DNA of 64,000 nucleotides from Actinomadura sp. NBRC 104425 (GTDB taxonomy: Bacteria > Actinomycetota > Actinomycetes > Streptosporangiales > Streptosporangiaceae): NCBI RefSeq assembly GCF_030269545.1, contig NZ_BSTN01000026.1, forward strand, positions 1-64,000, in the 5' to 3' direction. The notes beneath the pieces were generated by a model. It made no database searches and was not told the DNA's origin. It saw only the letters and a program-made list of their open reading frames with translations. This document shows, in pieces, positions 19,395 through 27,949 of this stretch. Each line of letters starts with the position of its first letter. Positions within the stretch are counted from its first letter, which is position 1. The position numbers were made by a program, and so were the translations under genes.

Positions 19395-20240
19395 GTGGGC
19401 ATGGTGATGGCTGTCAGCTTCACCCGTTACGGACGGCTCTATTACCTCGACCCCGGCCCGCACTCCCCCAAGGTCGGCGACAAGGTGCTCGTCCCGACCG
19501 ACGCGGGCCCCGAGGTCGCCGAGTGCGTGTGGGCGCCGCAGTGGGTGTCGGAGGACATCGAGGGGCTGCCGGTGTGCGCCGGTCTCGCCACCGACGAGCA
19601 CCTGGCCCGCGACGAGGCCAACCGCCGCCGCCGCGCCGAGGGGCGCTCGATCGCCAAGCGGCTGATCCGCAAGCACGGGCTGCCCATGAAGGTCATCGGC
19701 GTCGACTACCTGGACGCCGACAACATCTTCAAGATCTACTTTTCGGCGCCGCACCGGGTGGACTTCCGCGCCCTGGTGCGCGACCTGGCCCGCAACATCC
19801 GCGCCCGGGTGGAGCTGCGGCAGGTTGGGCCCCGCGACGAGGCCCGGCTGCAGGGCGGCATCGGGCCGTGCGGCCGCGACCTGTGCTGCGCCACGTTCCT
19901 CAAGGACTTCGAGCCGGTGTCGGTCCGCATGGCCAAGGACCAGGACCTGCCCGTCAACCCGCTGCGCATCGCAGGGGCGTGCGGGCGCCTGATGTGCTGC
20001 CTGAAGTACGAGCACCCGCTGTACGTGCAGGCGCACCAGCGGATGCCCAGGCTCGGCGAACGCGTCGACACGCCCGAGGGCCCCGGCCAGGTGGTGGGGC
20101 GCAACGTGCCGTCCGACACCGTGACCGTCCGCCTCAACGGCGGCGGCCGCTGCTCGTGCCCGTCCGCCTCCGTCTGCTCCCCGCGCCGCCAGCACGACGC
20201 CGCCTACGGCACCCCGCCCGGCGGCGCGTCCGCGGACTGA
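19395..20240 (+). CDS. ricT: PSP1-domain protein, RicT-like
   Basis: The 281-residue protein carries the PSP1 domain: MAVSFTRYGRLYYLDPG, KVIGVDYLDADNIFKIYFSAPHRVDFR and the cysteine motifs GPCGRDLCC and GACGRLMCC. In Bacillus the RicT (YaaT) protein works with RicA and RicF in mRNA maturation and binds Fe-S clusters. Here holB is about 5 kb upstream; the two are close together in many Gram-positives. The GTG at 19395 follows ACGGAGCAG; ATG 19401 and 19407 are in-frame alternatives. The Ser/Cys/Pro-rich tail is not conserved. The function in actinobacteria is inferred. Confidence 0.88.
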   Translation: MGMVMAVSFTRYGRLYYLDPGPHSPKVGDKVLVPTDAGPEVAECVWAPQWVSEDIEGLPVCAGLATDEHLARDEANRRRRAEGRSIAKRLIRKHGLPMKVIGVDYLDADNIFKIYFSAPHRVDFRALVRDLARNIRARVELRQVGPRDEARLQGGIGPCGRDLCCATFLKDFEPVSVRMAKDQDLPVNPLRIAGACGRLMCCLKYEHPLYVQAHQRMPRLGERVDTPEGPGQVVGRNVPSDTVTVRLNGGGRCSCPSASVCSPRRQHDAAYGTPPGGASAD

Positions 20241-20258
20241 CGGCGCCGAGCGGATCCT

Positions 20259-21005
20259 TCAGAACCTGGTCTTCGGCCGCTCCTGCCGGACGCCGTCGAC
20301 GAACACGTCCACCTTCTCGTCGTAGAAGCAGACAAGCCCGGCGATCTTCTGGCTCTCCGGCAGCGGGTGGCGGTACGACCAGGCCAGATCCATGTGCACC
20401 CGGTCGCCGACGCGTACCGACCAGTACTCGGCCTCCCCCTTGTACGGGCAGCCGGTGACGGTGTCGGACGGTTCGAGCAGGTCCATGCGCACGTGCGTCT
20501 TCGGCAGGTAGTAGCGGACGGGCAGCCCGGTCTCGAACAGCAGGCGCGGGCTGCTCGACTCGGCCACGGTCACCCCGTCCACCTCGATCCGCACGTGCCG
20601 CGAGCTGGCCAGCACGTCGACCCGGTGGTACGGGTCGCGCGGGTGGACGAAGACCTGCTCGTCCTCCTCGAACCAGGCGTCCATCGCGTTCCAGTCGAGC
20701 CGTACCAGGTCGCGCAGCTCCTCGATGGGCGACTGCTCGTAACGCAGCGCCGCCCCCGGGGCCTGCGCCCCGTCGGCCTTCACGGTGAACGCCGTCGCGT
20801 CCCCCCTGCTCGGCGAGTGCCTGCCGGAACCGTCGGGCACCAGCTCCGCCCGCACGTCCTCCAAGGGGATGTAGTAGGTCGGGTAGTGGGGGCCCTCCCA
20901 GACGAGCGTCGGCCGCACCGTGTCGGCGACGACCTGCCCCCCGAGGTAGGCCCTGACGCGCTTGGCCGACCGCTCGACGCGGATGCGGCTCCTGTTGCTG
21001 CTCAT
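20259..21005 (-). CDS. DUF427 domain protein (two copies of the domain)
   Basis: The 248-residue protein has two similar halves, each with an ExxxRVR/V(R)xxxxGxxVA(D/E)(S/T) start followed by LVWExGxxxxYY(I/L)P: about residues 10-50 (VRAYLGGQVVADTVRPTLVW, then YPTYYIP) and 130-185 (IEVDGVTVAESSSPRLLFET, then RYYLPKTHV). The second half includes GCPYKGEAEYWSV. This is the DUF427 pattern; the function is unknown. No signal peptide. It is convergent with ricT (18 bp apart) and lies just downstream of the MFS gene in the same direction (29 bp), possibly as one transcript. Confidence 0.85.
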   Translation of the reverse strand: MSSNRSRIRVERSAKRVRAYLGGQVVADTVRPTLVWEGPHYPTYYIPLEDVRAELVPDGSGRHSPSRGDATAFTVKADGAQAPGAALRYEQSPIEELRDLVRLDWNAMDAWFEEDEQVFVHPRDPYHRVDVLASSRHVRIEVDGVTVAESSSPRLLFETGLPVRYYLPKTHVRMDLLEPSDTVTGCPYKGEAEYWSVRVGDRVHMDLAWSYRHPLPESQKIAGLVCFYDEKVDVFVDGVRQERPKTRF

Positions 21006-21034
21006 GTATCGCGGCAACAGGAGCCGTCCCACCG

Positions 21035-22513
21035 CTATTTCCGGGCGTGCGGCTTTTCAGGGACAACCTTTGCCTGAGGGGCGTCTTTCCTACGCGGAAG
21101 GACCGCGACCGGCACCAGCGCCACGGCCACGATGGCCGGCGCCCACCACAGAGTGTGCGTGAACGCGTCGGTGAGCAGCGCGGGCGCGTCCGGCAGGCGG
21201 GACGCCTGCGCGGCGACCTCCTCCAGCGTCCCGCTCGCCCCGGGGATCTCGTCCTGCAGGGACCTCTGCAGGATCACCGTCAGCGCGGCCGTGCCGAACG
21301 CGCTGCCGACGCGGATCAAAATGTTCGCGGCCGTCGTCGCCGCCGGGACGGACGTCCGCGGCAGCCCCTGGTAGGCGGCCGCCATCAGCGGCGGCGTGAT
21401 GGCGCCGTGCCCCACGCCGGCCACCAGCACCGCGGCCATGATCAGCGGCTCGCCCGTGCCCGGCTCGACCGTGGTCAGGCCCAGCATCCCGCACAGCGCC
21501 ACCAGCATCCCGCCCACCGCCGGCCACCGGGCGCCGTACCGGTCGGCCAGCCGTCCCGCGACCGGCATCGTGATCATCGCGCCCAGCCCGAGCGGGGCCA
21601 GCAGCAGGCCGGCCCGCACCGGCGTCTCCTGCCGCGCCACCTGCGCGAGCAGCGGGATCAGCACCATCAGCCCGAACGCCGCGCCGCTGTAGAGGAACAG
21701 ACCGCCGGTCGCCGCGGTGAACGCGCGGGAACGCAGCGGCCGCAGGTCGACCAGCGCGCCGTCGCCCTTGCGCAGGGCGTGCACGGCGAACGCGGCGACC
21801 AGCACGGCGCCGCCTCCGGCGAAGGCCGACGACCTGGCCGGCCCCGCCCCGTCACCGGCCTCCGACAGCCCGTACACCAGCAGCGCCAGGCCGGGCGACA
21901 GCAGCGCCAGGCCCAGTGCGTCCAGCCGGGCGCCCGCGTCGCGTTCGGTGTCGCGGGGCAGCATCCGCAGCGCCGCCACCAGCGCCACCGCGCAGAACGG
22001 GATGTTGATGTAGAACATCCAGCGCCACGACAGGTGGTCGACGATGAGCCCGCCCACCACCGGCCCCAGCACGGGCGCGAGCATCGCGGGCACCGACATG
22101 ATCGCCATCACCCGTCCCACGCGGTCCGGCCCCGCCTCCCGGGCGAGCATCATCTGGCCGACCGGCATCAGCATCCCGCCGCCGAAGCCCTGCACCACCC
22201 GGAAGGCGACCAGCGCGGGCACCGACCAGGCCAGCCCGGACAGCAGCGACCCGCCGATGAACAGCGCCAGTGACACCAGCCACATGGTGCGCTGGCCGAA
22301 CCGGCGCACCGACCACCCGGTCAGCGGGATCGCCATGGACAGCGCCAGCGTGTACCCGGTGAGCACCCACTGGACGGCCGACAGCGAGGCGTCGAGGTCG
22401 GTGCCCAGGGTGGTGACGGCGACGTTGACGATCGTGGTGTCCAGCACCGTCATGATCACCCCGAGCGTCACGACGACCGCCGGCCGCCGCAGCCGGGCGT
22501 CAATGGTGGACAT
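21035..22513 (-). CDS. MFS drug efflux transporter, DHA2 (EmrB/QacA) family
   Basis: This 492-residue membrane protein has about 14 hydrophobic segments. Family motifs include LDTTIVNVAVTTLG in helix 1, GWSVRRFGQRTMW (motif A) and an antiporter-type segment LGPVVGGLIVDHLSWRWMFYINIP (motif C region). It should export small hydrophobic compounds using proton exchange. ATG 22513 has GAGGGGAT seven bases upstream. It is transcribed away from a TetR gene and the shared promoter carries matching palindromes, so substrate-induced derepression is the likely control. The substrate is unknown. Confidence 0.93.
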   Translation of the reverse strand: MSTIDARLRRPAVVVTLGVIMTVLDTTIVNVAVTTLGTDLDASLSAVQWVLTGYTLALSMAIPLTGWSVRRFGQRTMWLVSLALFIGGSLLSGLAWSVPALVAFRVVQGFGGGMLMPVGQMMLAREAGPDRVGRVMAIMSVPAMLAPVLGPVVGGLIVDHLSWRWMFYINIPFCAVALVAALRMLPRDTERDAGARLDALGLALLSPGLALLVYGLSEAGDGAGPARSSAFAGGGAVLVAAFAVHALRKGDGALVDLRPLRSRAFTAATGGLFLYSGAAFGLMVLIPLLAQVARQETPVRAGLLLAPLGLGAMITMPVAGRLADRYGARWPAVGGMLVALCGMLGLTTVEPGTGEPLIMAAVLVAGVGHGAITPPLMAAAYQGLPRTSVPAATTAANILIRVGSAFGTAALTVILQRSLQDEIPGASGTLEEVAAQASRLPDAPALLTDAFTHTLWWAPAIVAVALVPVAVLPRRKDAPQAKVVPEKPHARK

Positions 22514-22530
22514 GCGCACATCCCCTCTCT

Positions 22531-22610
22531 CCGTACAGCGTATCGGCGGAGACGATACATCGTACGGCTTCTTCCGTACGCCGTATCGGTCTGCCGGTAC
22601 GGCGTACCGG
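22531..22610. promoter_or_regulatory. TetR-type operators in the divergent promoter region
   Basis: Two imperfect palindromes share the half-site CCGTAC(G)CCGTATCGG. The first pairs CCGTACAGCGTATCG (22531-22545) with CGATACATCGTACGG (22553-22567). The second pairs CCGTACGCCGTATCGG (22574-22589) with CCGGTACGGCGTACCGG (22594-22610). They lie between the MFS and TetR starts. TAGGAT at 22611-22616 fits a -10 box placed so that the tetR transcript would begin at or next to its GTG start (leaderless). Confidence 0.75.
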
Positions 22611-22622
22611 TAGGATCGGGGC

Positions 22623-23315
22623 GTGCCCGGAACCGCCAGAGACCGCAGTTCGCCCTCCGAACCCGTCTGGGCGCGGCAGCGCGGCGGGCGCCGTCCCCGG
22701 CTGACCCGGGAGGCGATCGTGGCCGCCGCGATCGAGATCGCCGACGCCGAGGGCCTGGAGGCGGTGTCCATCCGCCGCGTCGCCACCGCGCTCGGCGTGC
22801 GCCCGATGAGCCTCTACACGCACATCGAGCGCAAGGAGGACCTGTTCGACCTCATGGCCGACGAGGTCAACCGGGAACTGATCATCGAGGGCGAGTTGCC
22901 GTCCCACTGGCGCGAGGCGATCACGATGATCGCCCGGCGCGAGCACGAGGTCATCCTGCGCCACTCCTGGGTGATCGACCTGGTGGCCCGCCATCCCCGC
23001 GTCGGGCCCAACGGGCTGCGCCACGGCGAGCAGAACCTGTGCGCCCTGTCCGGCCTGGACGTCGACCTCGCCACCGCCGCCCGCATCGTCACGGCCGTCG
23101 ACCACTACATGACCGGCTACGTCATCCGCGAACGGCTGCTGCGCGACCAGCGGGCCGACCACCTCGCCGAGCCCTACATCCAGCAGATGATCAACGAGGG
23201 GGACTTCCCGCACCTGCGCCGCGCCATGCGCGAGGGCGTCCCCCAGCAGGAGTCCTTCGAGGAGGGGCTGCGCTGGCTGCTGGACGGCATCGAACGCTCC
23301 CTCGGCCGCAGCTGA
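22623..23315 (+). CDS. TetR family transcriptional regulator
   Basis: The 230-residue protein has an N-terminal helix-turn-helix (residues about 28-75; VSIRRVATALGVRPMSLYTHIERKEDLFDLM) and a C-terminal ligand domain resembling the tetracycline-repressor C-terminal type. GTG 22623 follows the -10 box by six bases, so the mRNA may be leaderless. It faces the MFS gene across palindromic operators, which suggests it represses both genes until a ligand binds. Confidence 0.92.
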   Translation: MPGTARDRSSPSEPVWARQRGGRRPRLTREAIVAAAIEIADAEGLEAVSIRRVATALGVRPMSLYTHIERKEDLFDLMADEVNRELIIEGELPSHWREAITMIARREHEVILRHSWVIDLVARHPRVGPNGLRHGEQNLCALSGLDVDLATAARIVTAVDHYMTGYVIRERLLRDQRADHLAEPYIQQMINEGDFPHLRRAMREGVPQQESFEEGLRWLLDGIERSLGRS

Positions 23316-23477
23316 CTCTGCCGCCGTCCGGTGCGCCTTGCCCGGATTCGGCGGCTTCCGCCGCGGCCGCGCCGGGCCGGATACCGCCCCGGCCGGTGCC
23401 GCCTGGGCCAAGCCCGCCGTCCGACCACGTAGCGTGGGTGGCGCACGCCGGGCCGCGACGACGAGATGAGGGACCCA

Positions 23478-24980
23478 GTGAGGCTCATCGCCACCGCCAT
23501 CGTGCTCAGTCTGGCCATGGTCGCCGGATGCGACGCCCAACAGCAGACCTCCCGGCAGCGCCCGGCCGCCGGCGCCGCCGCGGGCATGGACGTCTACTAC
23601 CAGCAGCGGCTCAAGTGGTCCGACTGCGGGGACGGCTTCCAGTGCGCAACCGCCGAGGTCCCCCTCGACTACGCCAGACCCGGCGGCGAACGGCTGCGGC
23701 TCTCCCTCACCCGGCTGCCCGCCGAGGACCGCTCCCGCCGCATCGGATCGCTGTTCACCAACCCCGGCGGCCCCGGCGGCTCGGGCATCCGGTTCGTCCG
23801 CCAGGCCGCCCGCAGCTTCGGCGCCGACGTGCGCAAACGCTTCGACATCATCGGCTTCGACCCGCGCGGCGTCGGCTCCAGCTCCGCGCTCCGCTGCCTG
23901 ACGGGTCCGCAACTGGACGCCTTCTACGCCGCCGACACCACCCCCGACGATCAGAAGGAAGTGGACGCCCTCGCAGCCGAGGGCCGCAAGTACGCCGCCA
24001 CCTGCCGCGCCAAGGCCGCCAAGCTCCTGCCGTACGTCGGCACCGCCAACGCCGCCCGCGACATGGACGTCCTGCGCGCCGCGGTGGGCGACGACAAGCT
24101 CACCTACTACGGCGCCTCCTACGGCACCTACCTCGGAGCGTCCTACGCCGACCAGTTCCCCGGAAAGGTCCGCGCCCTCGCCCTGGACGGCGCCGTCGAC
24201 CCCAAGCTCTCGTCCACCGAAACCCTCATCGAGCAGGCCAAGGGTTTCGAAACCGCCCTGCGCGCGTTCGCCGCCGACTGCGCCGAGCGCCCCGGCTGCC
24301 CCCTCGGCACCGACCCCGACGCCGCTGTGGACCGGCTCACCGACCTGCAGAAGCGAGCCGACGCCAAACCCCTGACCAATACCCGCGACTCCCGTCCGGT
24401 CACCGAGTCCTGGGCGGCCATGGGCGTGGCGACCGCGCTGTACGCCAAGGAATACTGGCCCATCCTGCGCCAGGCCCTCGCCCAGGCCATCGAGAAGAAC
24501 GACGGCACGCTGCTGATCGCGCTGGCCGACCAGATGGTCGAACGCGAGCGGAACGGCACCTACAGCAACCAGACCGACGCCAACATGGCCGTCAACTGCG
24601 TCGACAAGCCCAACCCGCCCGACCTCGCCGCCTACCGCAAGGCGGTGGACGAGGCCGAGAAGGTCGCCCCCCGCTTCGGCGAGTTCGTCGTCTGGGGCGG
24701 CCTGCCCTGCGTCTACTGGCCCGCCCAGACCAAGCAGCAGCCCCAGCCGCTGACCGCCAAGGGCGCCGCCCCCATCCTGGTCATCGGCACCCTTCGCGAC
24801 CCCGCCACCCCCTACTCCTGGGCGAAGAACCTCGCGAGCGAGCTGACCTCCGGCGTCCTGCTGACCCTCGACGGCGACGGGCACACCGCCTACCTCCAGG
24901 GCAACTCCTGCATAACCGCCGCGACCGACCGCTACCTCCTCACCGCACAGCCTCCCAAGGACGGCACGCTCTGCCGCTGA
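23478..24980 (+). CDS. Secreted lipoprotein alpha/beta hydrolase (tripeptidyl aminopeptidase-like, S33)
   Basis: The 500-residue enzyme resembles the SlpD/SlpE and TAP peptidases of Streptomyces. The N-terminus is a lipoprotein signal with lipobox MVAGC. The oxyanion motif is NPGGPGGSG, the nucleophile elbow GASYGTYLG, and the late Asp and His are in GTLRDPATPYSWA and LDGDGHTAYLQG. The C-terminal TAP-like domain contains paired cysteines. GTG 23478 is preferred because GAGGGA lies just upstream; ATG 23466 is in frame. It should release short peptides from proteins outside the cell; the substrate is unknown. Confidence 0.9.
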   Translation: MRLIATAIVLSLAMVAGCDAQQQTSRQRPAAGAAAGMDVYYQQRLKWSDCGDGFQCATAEVPLDYARPGGERLRLSLTRLPAEDRSRRIGSLFTNPGGPGGSGIRFVRQAARSFGADVRKRFDIIGFDPRGVGSSSALRCLTGPQLDAFYAADTTPDDQKEVDALAAEGRKYAATCRAKAAKLLPYVGTANAARDMDVLRAAVGDDKLTYYGASYGTYLGASYADQFPGKVRALALDGAVDPKLSSTETLIEQAKGFETALRAFAADCAERPGCPLGTDPDAAVDRLTDLQKRADAKPLTNTRDSRPVTESWAAMGVATALYAKEYWPILRQALAQAIEKNDGTLLIALADQMVERERNGTYSNQTDANMAVNCVDKPNPPDLAAYRKAVDEAEKVAPRFGEFVVWGGLPCVYWPAQTKQQPQPLTAKGAAPILVIGTLRDPATPYSWAKNLASELTSGVLLTLDGDGHTAYLQGNSCITAATDRYLLTAQPPKDGTLCR

Positions 24981-25031
24981 AAAACCGATGCACGCATCGC
25001 CCCCAGAAACCGGTAGACTCCGGTACGGCAC

Positions 25032-25104
25032 GCCGCCTTAGCTCAGTCGGCAGAGCGGCTCACTCGTAATGAGCAGGTCGTCGGTTCGATTCCGACAGGC
25101 GGCT
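25032..25104 (+). tRNA. tRNA-Thr (anticodon CGT)
   Basis: The acceptor stem pairs GCCGCCT with AGGCGGC. The D arm contains TAGCTCAGTCGGCAGAGC, the anticodon loop is CTCGTAA (CGT), and the T arm contains GGTTCGATTCC. The discriminator is T at 25104 and CCA is not encoded. A decayed integrase gene directly downstream shows this tRNA has served as an attachment site. Confidence 0.95.
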
Positions 25105-25112
25105 CCCAGGTC

Positions 25113-25144
25113 AGGGGCCCCTTCCGAGCATGGAAGGGGCCCCT
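25113..25144. terminator. Terminator after tRNA-Thr
   Basis: A perfect 13-bp stem (AGGGGCCCCTTCC at 25113-25125, complement at 25132-25144) with a 6-base loop follows the tRNA by 8 bp and ends in TTGT. Confidence 0.85.
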
Positions 25145-25174
25145 TGTGCTAACGCCCTCGCTAACAGGAGCGGA

Positions 25175-25340
25175 TCACGTCGCGTTCTTCAGCGCGTCCG
25201 CGAAGATCTCCGCCGTCTGCTCCTCGACGGCCCCACGATGTGCGGTAGACCCGCGGCGTGATCGCCGGGTCGGCATGCCCCAGCCGAGCCGCGACGATGT
25301 GGACGGGGACGCCCGCCAGGAGAAGCGTGGTGGCACCCGG
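25175..25340 (-). pseudogene. Tyrosine integrase, C-terminal fragment with frameshift
   Basis: On the minus strand the frame reads TTLLLAGVPVHIVAARLGHA and then DPAITPRVY, the box II region of tyrosine recombinases including the Tyr nucleophile. Directly after the TAC codon an extra C shifts the frame; the expected tail (AHRGAVEEQTAEIFADALKN) continues in another frame to TGA 25175-25177. Upstream of about 25340 the similarity stops where an unrelated NB-ARC remnant begins on the other strand. It is the remnant of an element that used tRNA-Thr as its target. Confidence 0.8.
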
Positions 25341-25344
25341 GCTC

Positions 25345-26030
25345 GCGACGCCCCGCCACGCGGTGGAGCCGGCTGCGGTCCTCGCCCACTACGCCCCCGA
25401 CGACATCCCTCCGCAGCGTCCTCTGCGGCGGCAATGAAGAGGCCGACGAGGCGTTGGGGGGTGCCGGCCTTGCACGCATGGTGGGCCGAACCGACCGGAC
25501 GGTGAGGATGCACCGCCTCACCCAAGCAGCCGTCCTAGCCCTACGGCACCAACCCGATAACGACACAGCACGCCGGACCGCACTCGCCTGGCTCTAGAAC
25601 GCCATGCCCTCAGGTGACCCCATCACCGAGGTGAACGCCTGGCCCCTCTGGCGTTTTCTGGCCCCACATGTCGAAGCAGTCAGCCGCCACTACCGGACCG
25701 GCCAACGGCCCCGACAACTCGGAGCCACCTCCCAACAAGACCGCCATCTTCCTGATCTCGCAGGGCGAGTACCAGCGCGCCCACACCATGCTCACCACCG
25801 CAGTTGCCATCATCGAGGCGGCGTCGGGCCCCGACCACCCGGACGCCGCCATCATCCTGGGAAACCTGGCCGCCTCCTACCGTGCTCTAGGCCGAGCCGC
25901 CGAAGCGCTCGACGCGATCAAGCGGGCTGAACAGATCGCATCGGTTGCTCTCGGGACGGGGCACCCCACGATGCGGGCACTTCAGCAATACGCCGCCCAC
26001 CTGAAAGCTCTGTTCGGAGACCCTGACTGA
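25345..26030 (+). pseudogene. NB-ARC/TPR regulatory protein, decayed
   Basis: Fragments of an actinobacterial NB-ARC plus tetratricopeptide protein appear in order but in different frames. They are HAVEPAAVLAHYAPDDIPPQ, then EADEALGGAGLARMVGRTDR and TVRMHRLTQAAVLALRHQ, then an in-frame TAG at 25595-25597, then AWPLWRFLAPHVEAV. After another shift comes a TPR region with YQRAHTMLTTAVAIIEAASG, PDHPDAAIILGNLAASYRAL and ALDAIKRAEQIASVALG, ending at 26030. An internal ATG at 25668 could still give a 120-residue TPR piece. At least two frameshifts and one stop make the full gene dead, and its N-terminus is missing. Confidence 0.7.
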
Positions 26031-26263
26031 GAGACGGAACGCAAGCACAGTTGCAGTTCTCGTTGCATTTGGGCACGGCCCACGGAGCCCGCCTGATCCG
26101 CTGCACCGCGTCCTCCATCATCGGTGTGCCGACGTGCATGAGTCGCTGCATCCCAAAGGGGGGCCGGCTCACGTTGGGGGACAGGCGTGTTCGGTGGCCT
26201 GTGGCGGGTGGACCGGATACGCGTGTGAGGGCGCCGCCTCCGGGGTGCGGCCCAGCCAGTGCG

Positions 26264-26420
26264 TTGACGTCCTCCCCGCCCTGAAGGGTGGGGATTCCTG
26301 CCGTGCCGCTCATGCGGCACCTCGGTGGGTTCCTGCTTCCTCGCGCTGTGCCGGGGCATGCCCCGGTCTTACCTGCGCTCCACAGGCGTTTAGCCTCTCC
26401 GCCCGCCCGGCGGCGAGGAT
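26264..26420 (-). ncRNA. Predicted TnpB guide (omega/reRNA) region, copy 1
   Basis: TnpB proteins use an RNA that covers the 3' end of tnpB and the right end of the element; its guide is the flanking DNA. The end here folds into two hairpins, GTGCCGC/GCGGCAC and CCCC-ACCCT/GGGCGGGG, conserved in copy 2. The guide would be the 16-20 bases beyond the end, the complement of 26244-26263. The 5' limit is a guess. Confidence 0.4.
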
Positions 26421-27518
26421 GTTGCGTGCGGCGTTGACGTCCCGGTCGTGCCGGGTGCCGCAGGCCGCGCACGTCCACGAGCGGACGCGCAGCGGCTTGG
26501 GGCCGTCGAGCACGCCGCAGGCAGAGCACACTTGGGAGGTGGGCTCGAACCGGCCGATCTTGATGAGCGTCCGGCCGTACCGGTTGGCCTTGTACTCCAG
26601 CATGCTCACCAACGCCGACCAGCCCGCGTCTTGAACCGACTTCGCCAGCCGGGTGCGGGCCAGGCCCTTCACGCACAGGTCCTCCACCATCACCGCTTGG
26701 TTCTCGCGGATGATGCTCGTGGAGAGCTTGTGCGCAAAGTCCCGTCGCGCGTCCGCGACACGAGCGTGCGCCTTCGCAACGCGGGCGCGGGCCTTGGCCC
26801 GGTTCGCGCTGCCCTTCTGCTTGCGTGACAGGGCCTGCTGCGCCTTGCGCAACCGTCGTTCGGCGCGGCGCAGGAACCGCGGGTTGGCGATCTTCCGGCC
26901 GTCCGACAGCACCGCGAAATGCGTCAGCCCCAGGTCGATACCGACCTGGGCGGCCGTTTCCGGCAGCGGCTGGCTGGGGGCCTGGACGACGAAGGAGGCG
27001 AAGTACCGGCCCGCCGCGTCCTTGACCACCGTCACACTGGACGGCTCGGACGGCAGACGGCGGGACCACTTCACCTTCAGGTCGCCGATCTTCGGCAGGC
27101 GCAGTTCGCCGCCCGGCGTGACCTGGAACCGGGCGTTGCGGGTGAAGCGGATCGCCTGCCGGTTGTCCTTGCGGGACTTGAACCGAGGCGCAGCGACCGT
27201 CGGTCCTTTCCGTTTGCCGGTGATCGAGGCGAAGAAGTTCCGGTAGGCGGTGTTCAGGTCGGCCAGCGCCTGCTGGAGCACAACAGCGGACACCTCGCCC
27301 AGCCAGGCGCGTTCGGGGGTCTTCTTCGCCTCCGTGATGACCCGCTTGGACAGATCCCCGTCGGAGATGTACGGCAGCCCGGCCGTGCGGGCCTCCTCGC
27401 GTGTGCGCAGTCCGTCGTTGTACACCACCCGGGCGCACCCGAACGCCTTGGCCAACGCCTGACGCTGGCCCGGAGTCGGGTAAAGGCGGAAGTTGTACCG
27501 GAGCTGCACGACGATCAC
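26310..27518 (-). CDS. tnpB: RNA-guided endonuclease TnpB, IS605 OrfB type (copy 1)
   Basis: TnpB is the ancestor-type nuclease of Cas12. The 402-residue protein has an N-terminal helix-turn-helix/wedge part (YNFRLYPTPGQRQALAKAFG) and a split RuvC domain with Asp195 (GIDLGLTHF), Glu279 (MVEDL) and Asp360 (HDRDVNAARNI). A four-cysteine zinc ribbon lies at residues 331, 334, 350 and 353 (CSAC and CAAC). The catalytic set is complete. GTG 27518 or GTG 27509 may be the start; the second matches copy 2. A long Arg/Lys-rich helix region lies between residues 215 and 265. The last 30 residues differ from copy 2. Confidence 0.93.
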   Translation of the reverse strand: MIVVQLRYNFRLYPTPGQRQALAKAFGCARVVYNDGLRTREEARTAGLPYISDGDLSKRVITEAKKTPERAWLGEVSAVVLQQALADLNTAYRNFFASITGKRKGPTVAAPRFKSRKDNRQAIRFTRNARFQVTPGGELRLPKIGDLKVKWSRRLPSEPSSVTVVKDAAGRYFASFVVQAPSQPLPETAAQVGIDLGLTHFAVLSDGRKIANPRFLRRAERRLRKAQQALSRKQKGSANRAKARARVAKAHARVADARRDFAHKLSTSIIRENQAVMVEDLCVKGLARTRLAKSVQDAGWSALVSMLEYKANRYGRTLIKIGRFEPTSQVCSACGVLDGPKPLRVRSWTCAACGTRHDRDVNAARNILAAGRAERLNACGAQVRPGHAPAQREEAGTHRGAA

Positions 27519-27532
27519 CCTACCATTGGTTC

Positions 27533-27949
27533 ATGGCCGAGTACGGAGACATAAGAACCGGTAGGCACTGTGTTTTCGCCCTGCACGCCCACTTGGTTTT
27601 CGTTACCAAGTTCCGGCATCCGGTGTTCACCGGCACTCACCTGGAGCGCATGGAGCAGATCATGCGGGACGTGTGCGCAGACTTCGAGTGCGAGCTGGCC
27701 GAGTTCAACGGCGAGAGCAACCACGTCCACCTGCTGGTGTACTTCCCGCCGAAGGTCGCCCTGTCCCGGCTGGTCAACTCGCTGAAAGGGGTATCCTCCC
27801 GGCGGCTGCGGCAGGAGTTCCCCGAGCTGGCCCGCCACTACTACCGGGCGAACAAGCTGTGGTCGGGCTCCTACTTCGCCGGGAGCGTGGGCGGCGCTCC
27901 GATCAGCGTCCTGCGCCAGTACATCGAGCAGCAGAACCGCCCCGTCTGA
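27533..27949 (+). CDS. tnpA: IS200-type Y1 (HUH) transposase TnpA, copy 1
   Basis: The 138-residue protein is a single-strand DNA transposase. The HUH motif is His64-Val-His66 (NHVHLLVYFPPK) and the nucleophile is Tyr130 (RQYIEQQ). The length matches the family, so it looks functional. It diverges from tnpB with the start codons 14 bp apart. A perfect hairpin (GCCGATCCGCC, one-base loop, GGCGGATCGGC; 27961-27983) followed by TTTCC is a likely terminator. Confidence 0.93.
   Translation: MAEYGDIRTGRHCVFALHAHLVFVTKFRHPVFTGTHLERMEQIMRDVCADFECELAEFNGESNHVHLLVYFPPKVALSRLVNSLKGVSSRRLRQEFPELARHYYRANKLWSGSYFAGSVGGAPISVLRQYIEQQNRPV

Noticed and set aside
26040..26151. Minus-strand peptide with a cysteine cluster (PKCNENCNCACVPS) that recalls peptide-natural-product precursors
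   Set aside because: No ribosome site, no processing or maturation genes nearby, and the frame runs on well past the cysteines antisense to the TPR remnant.
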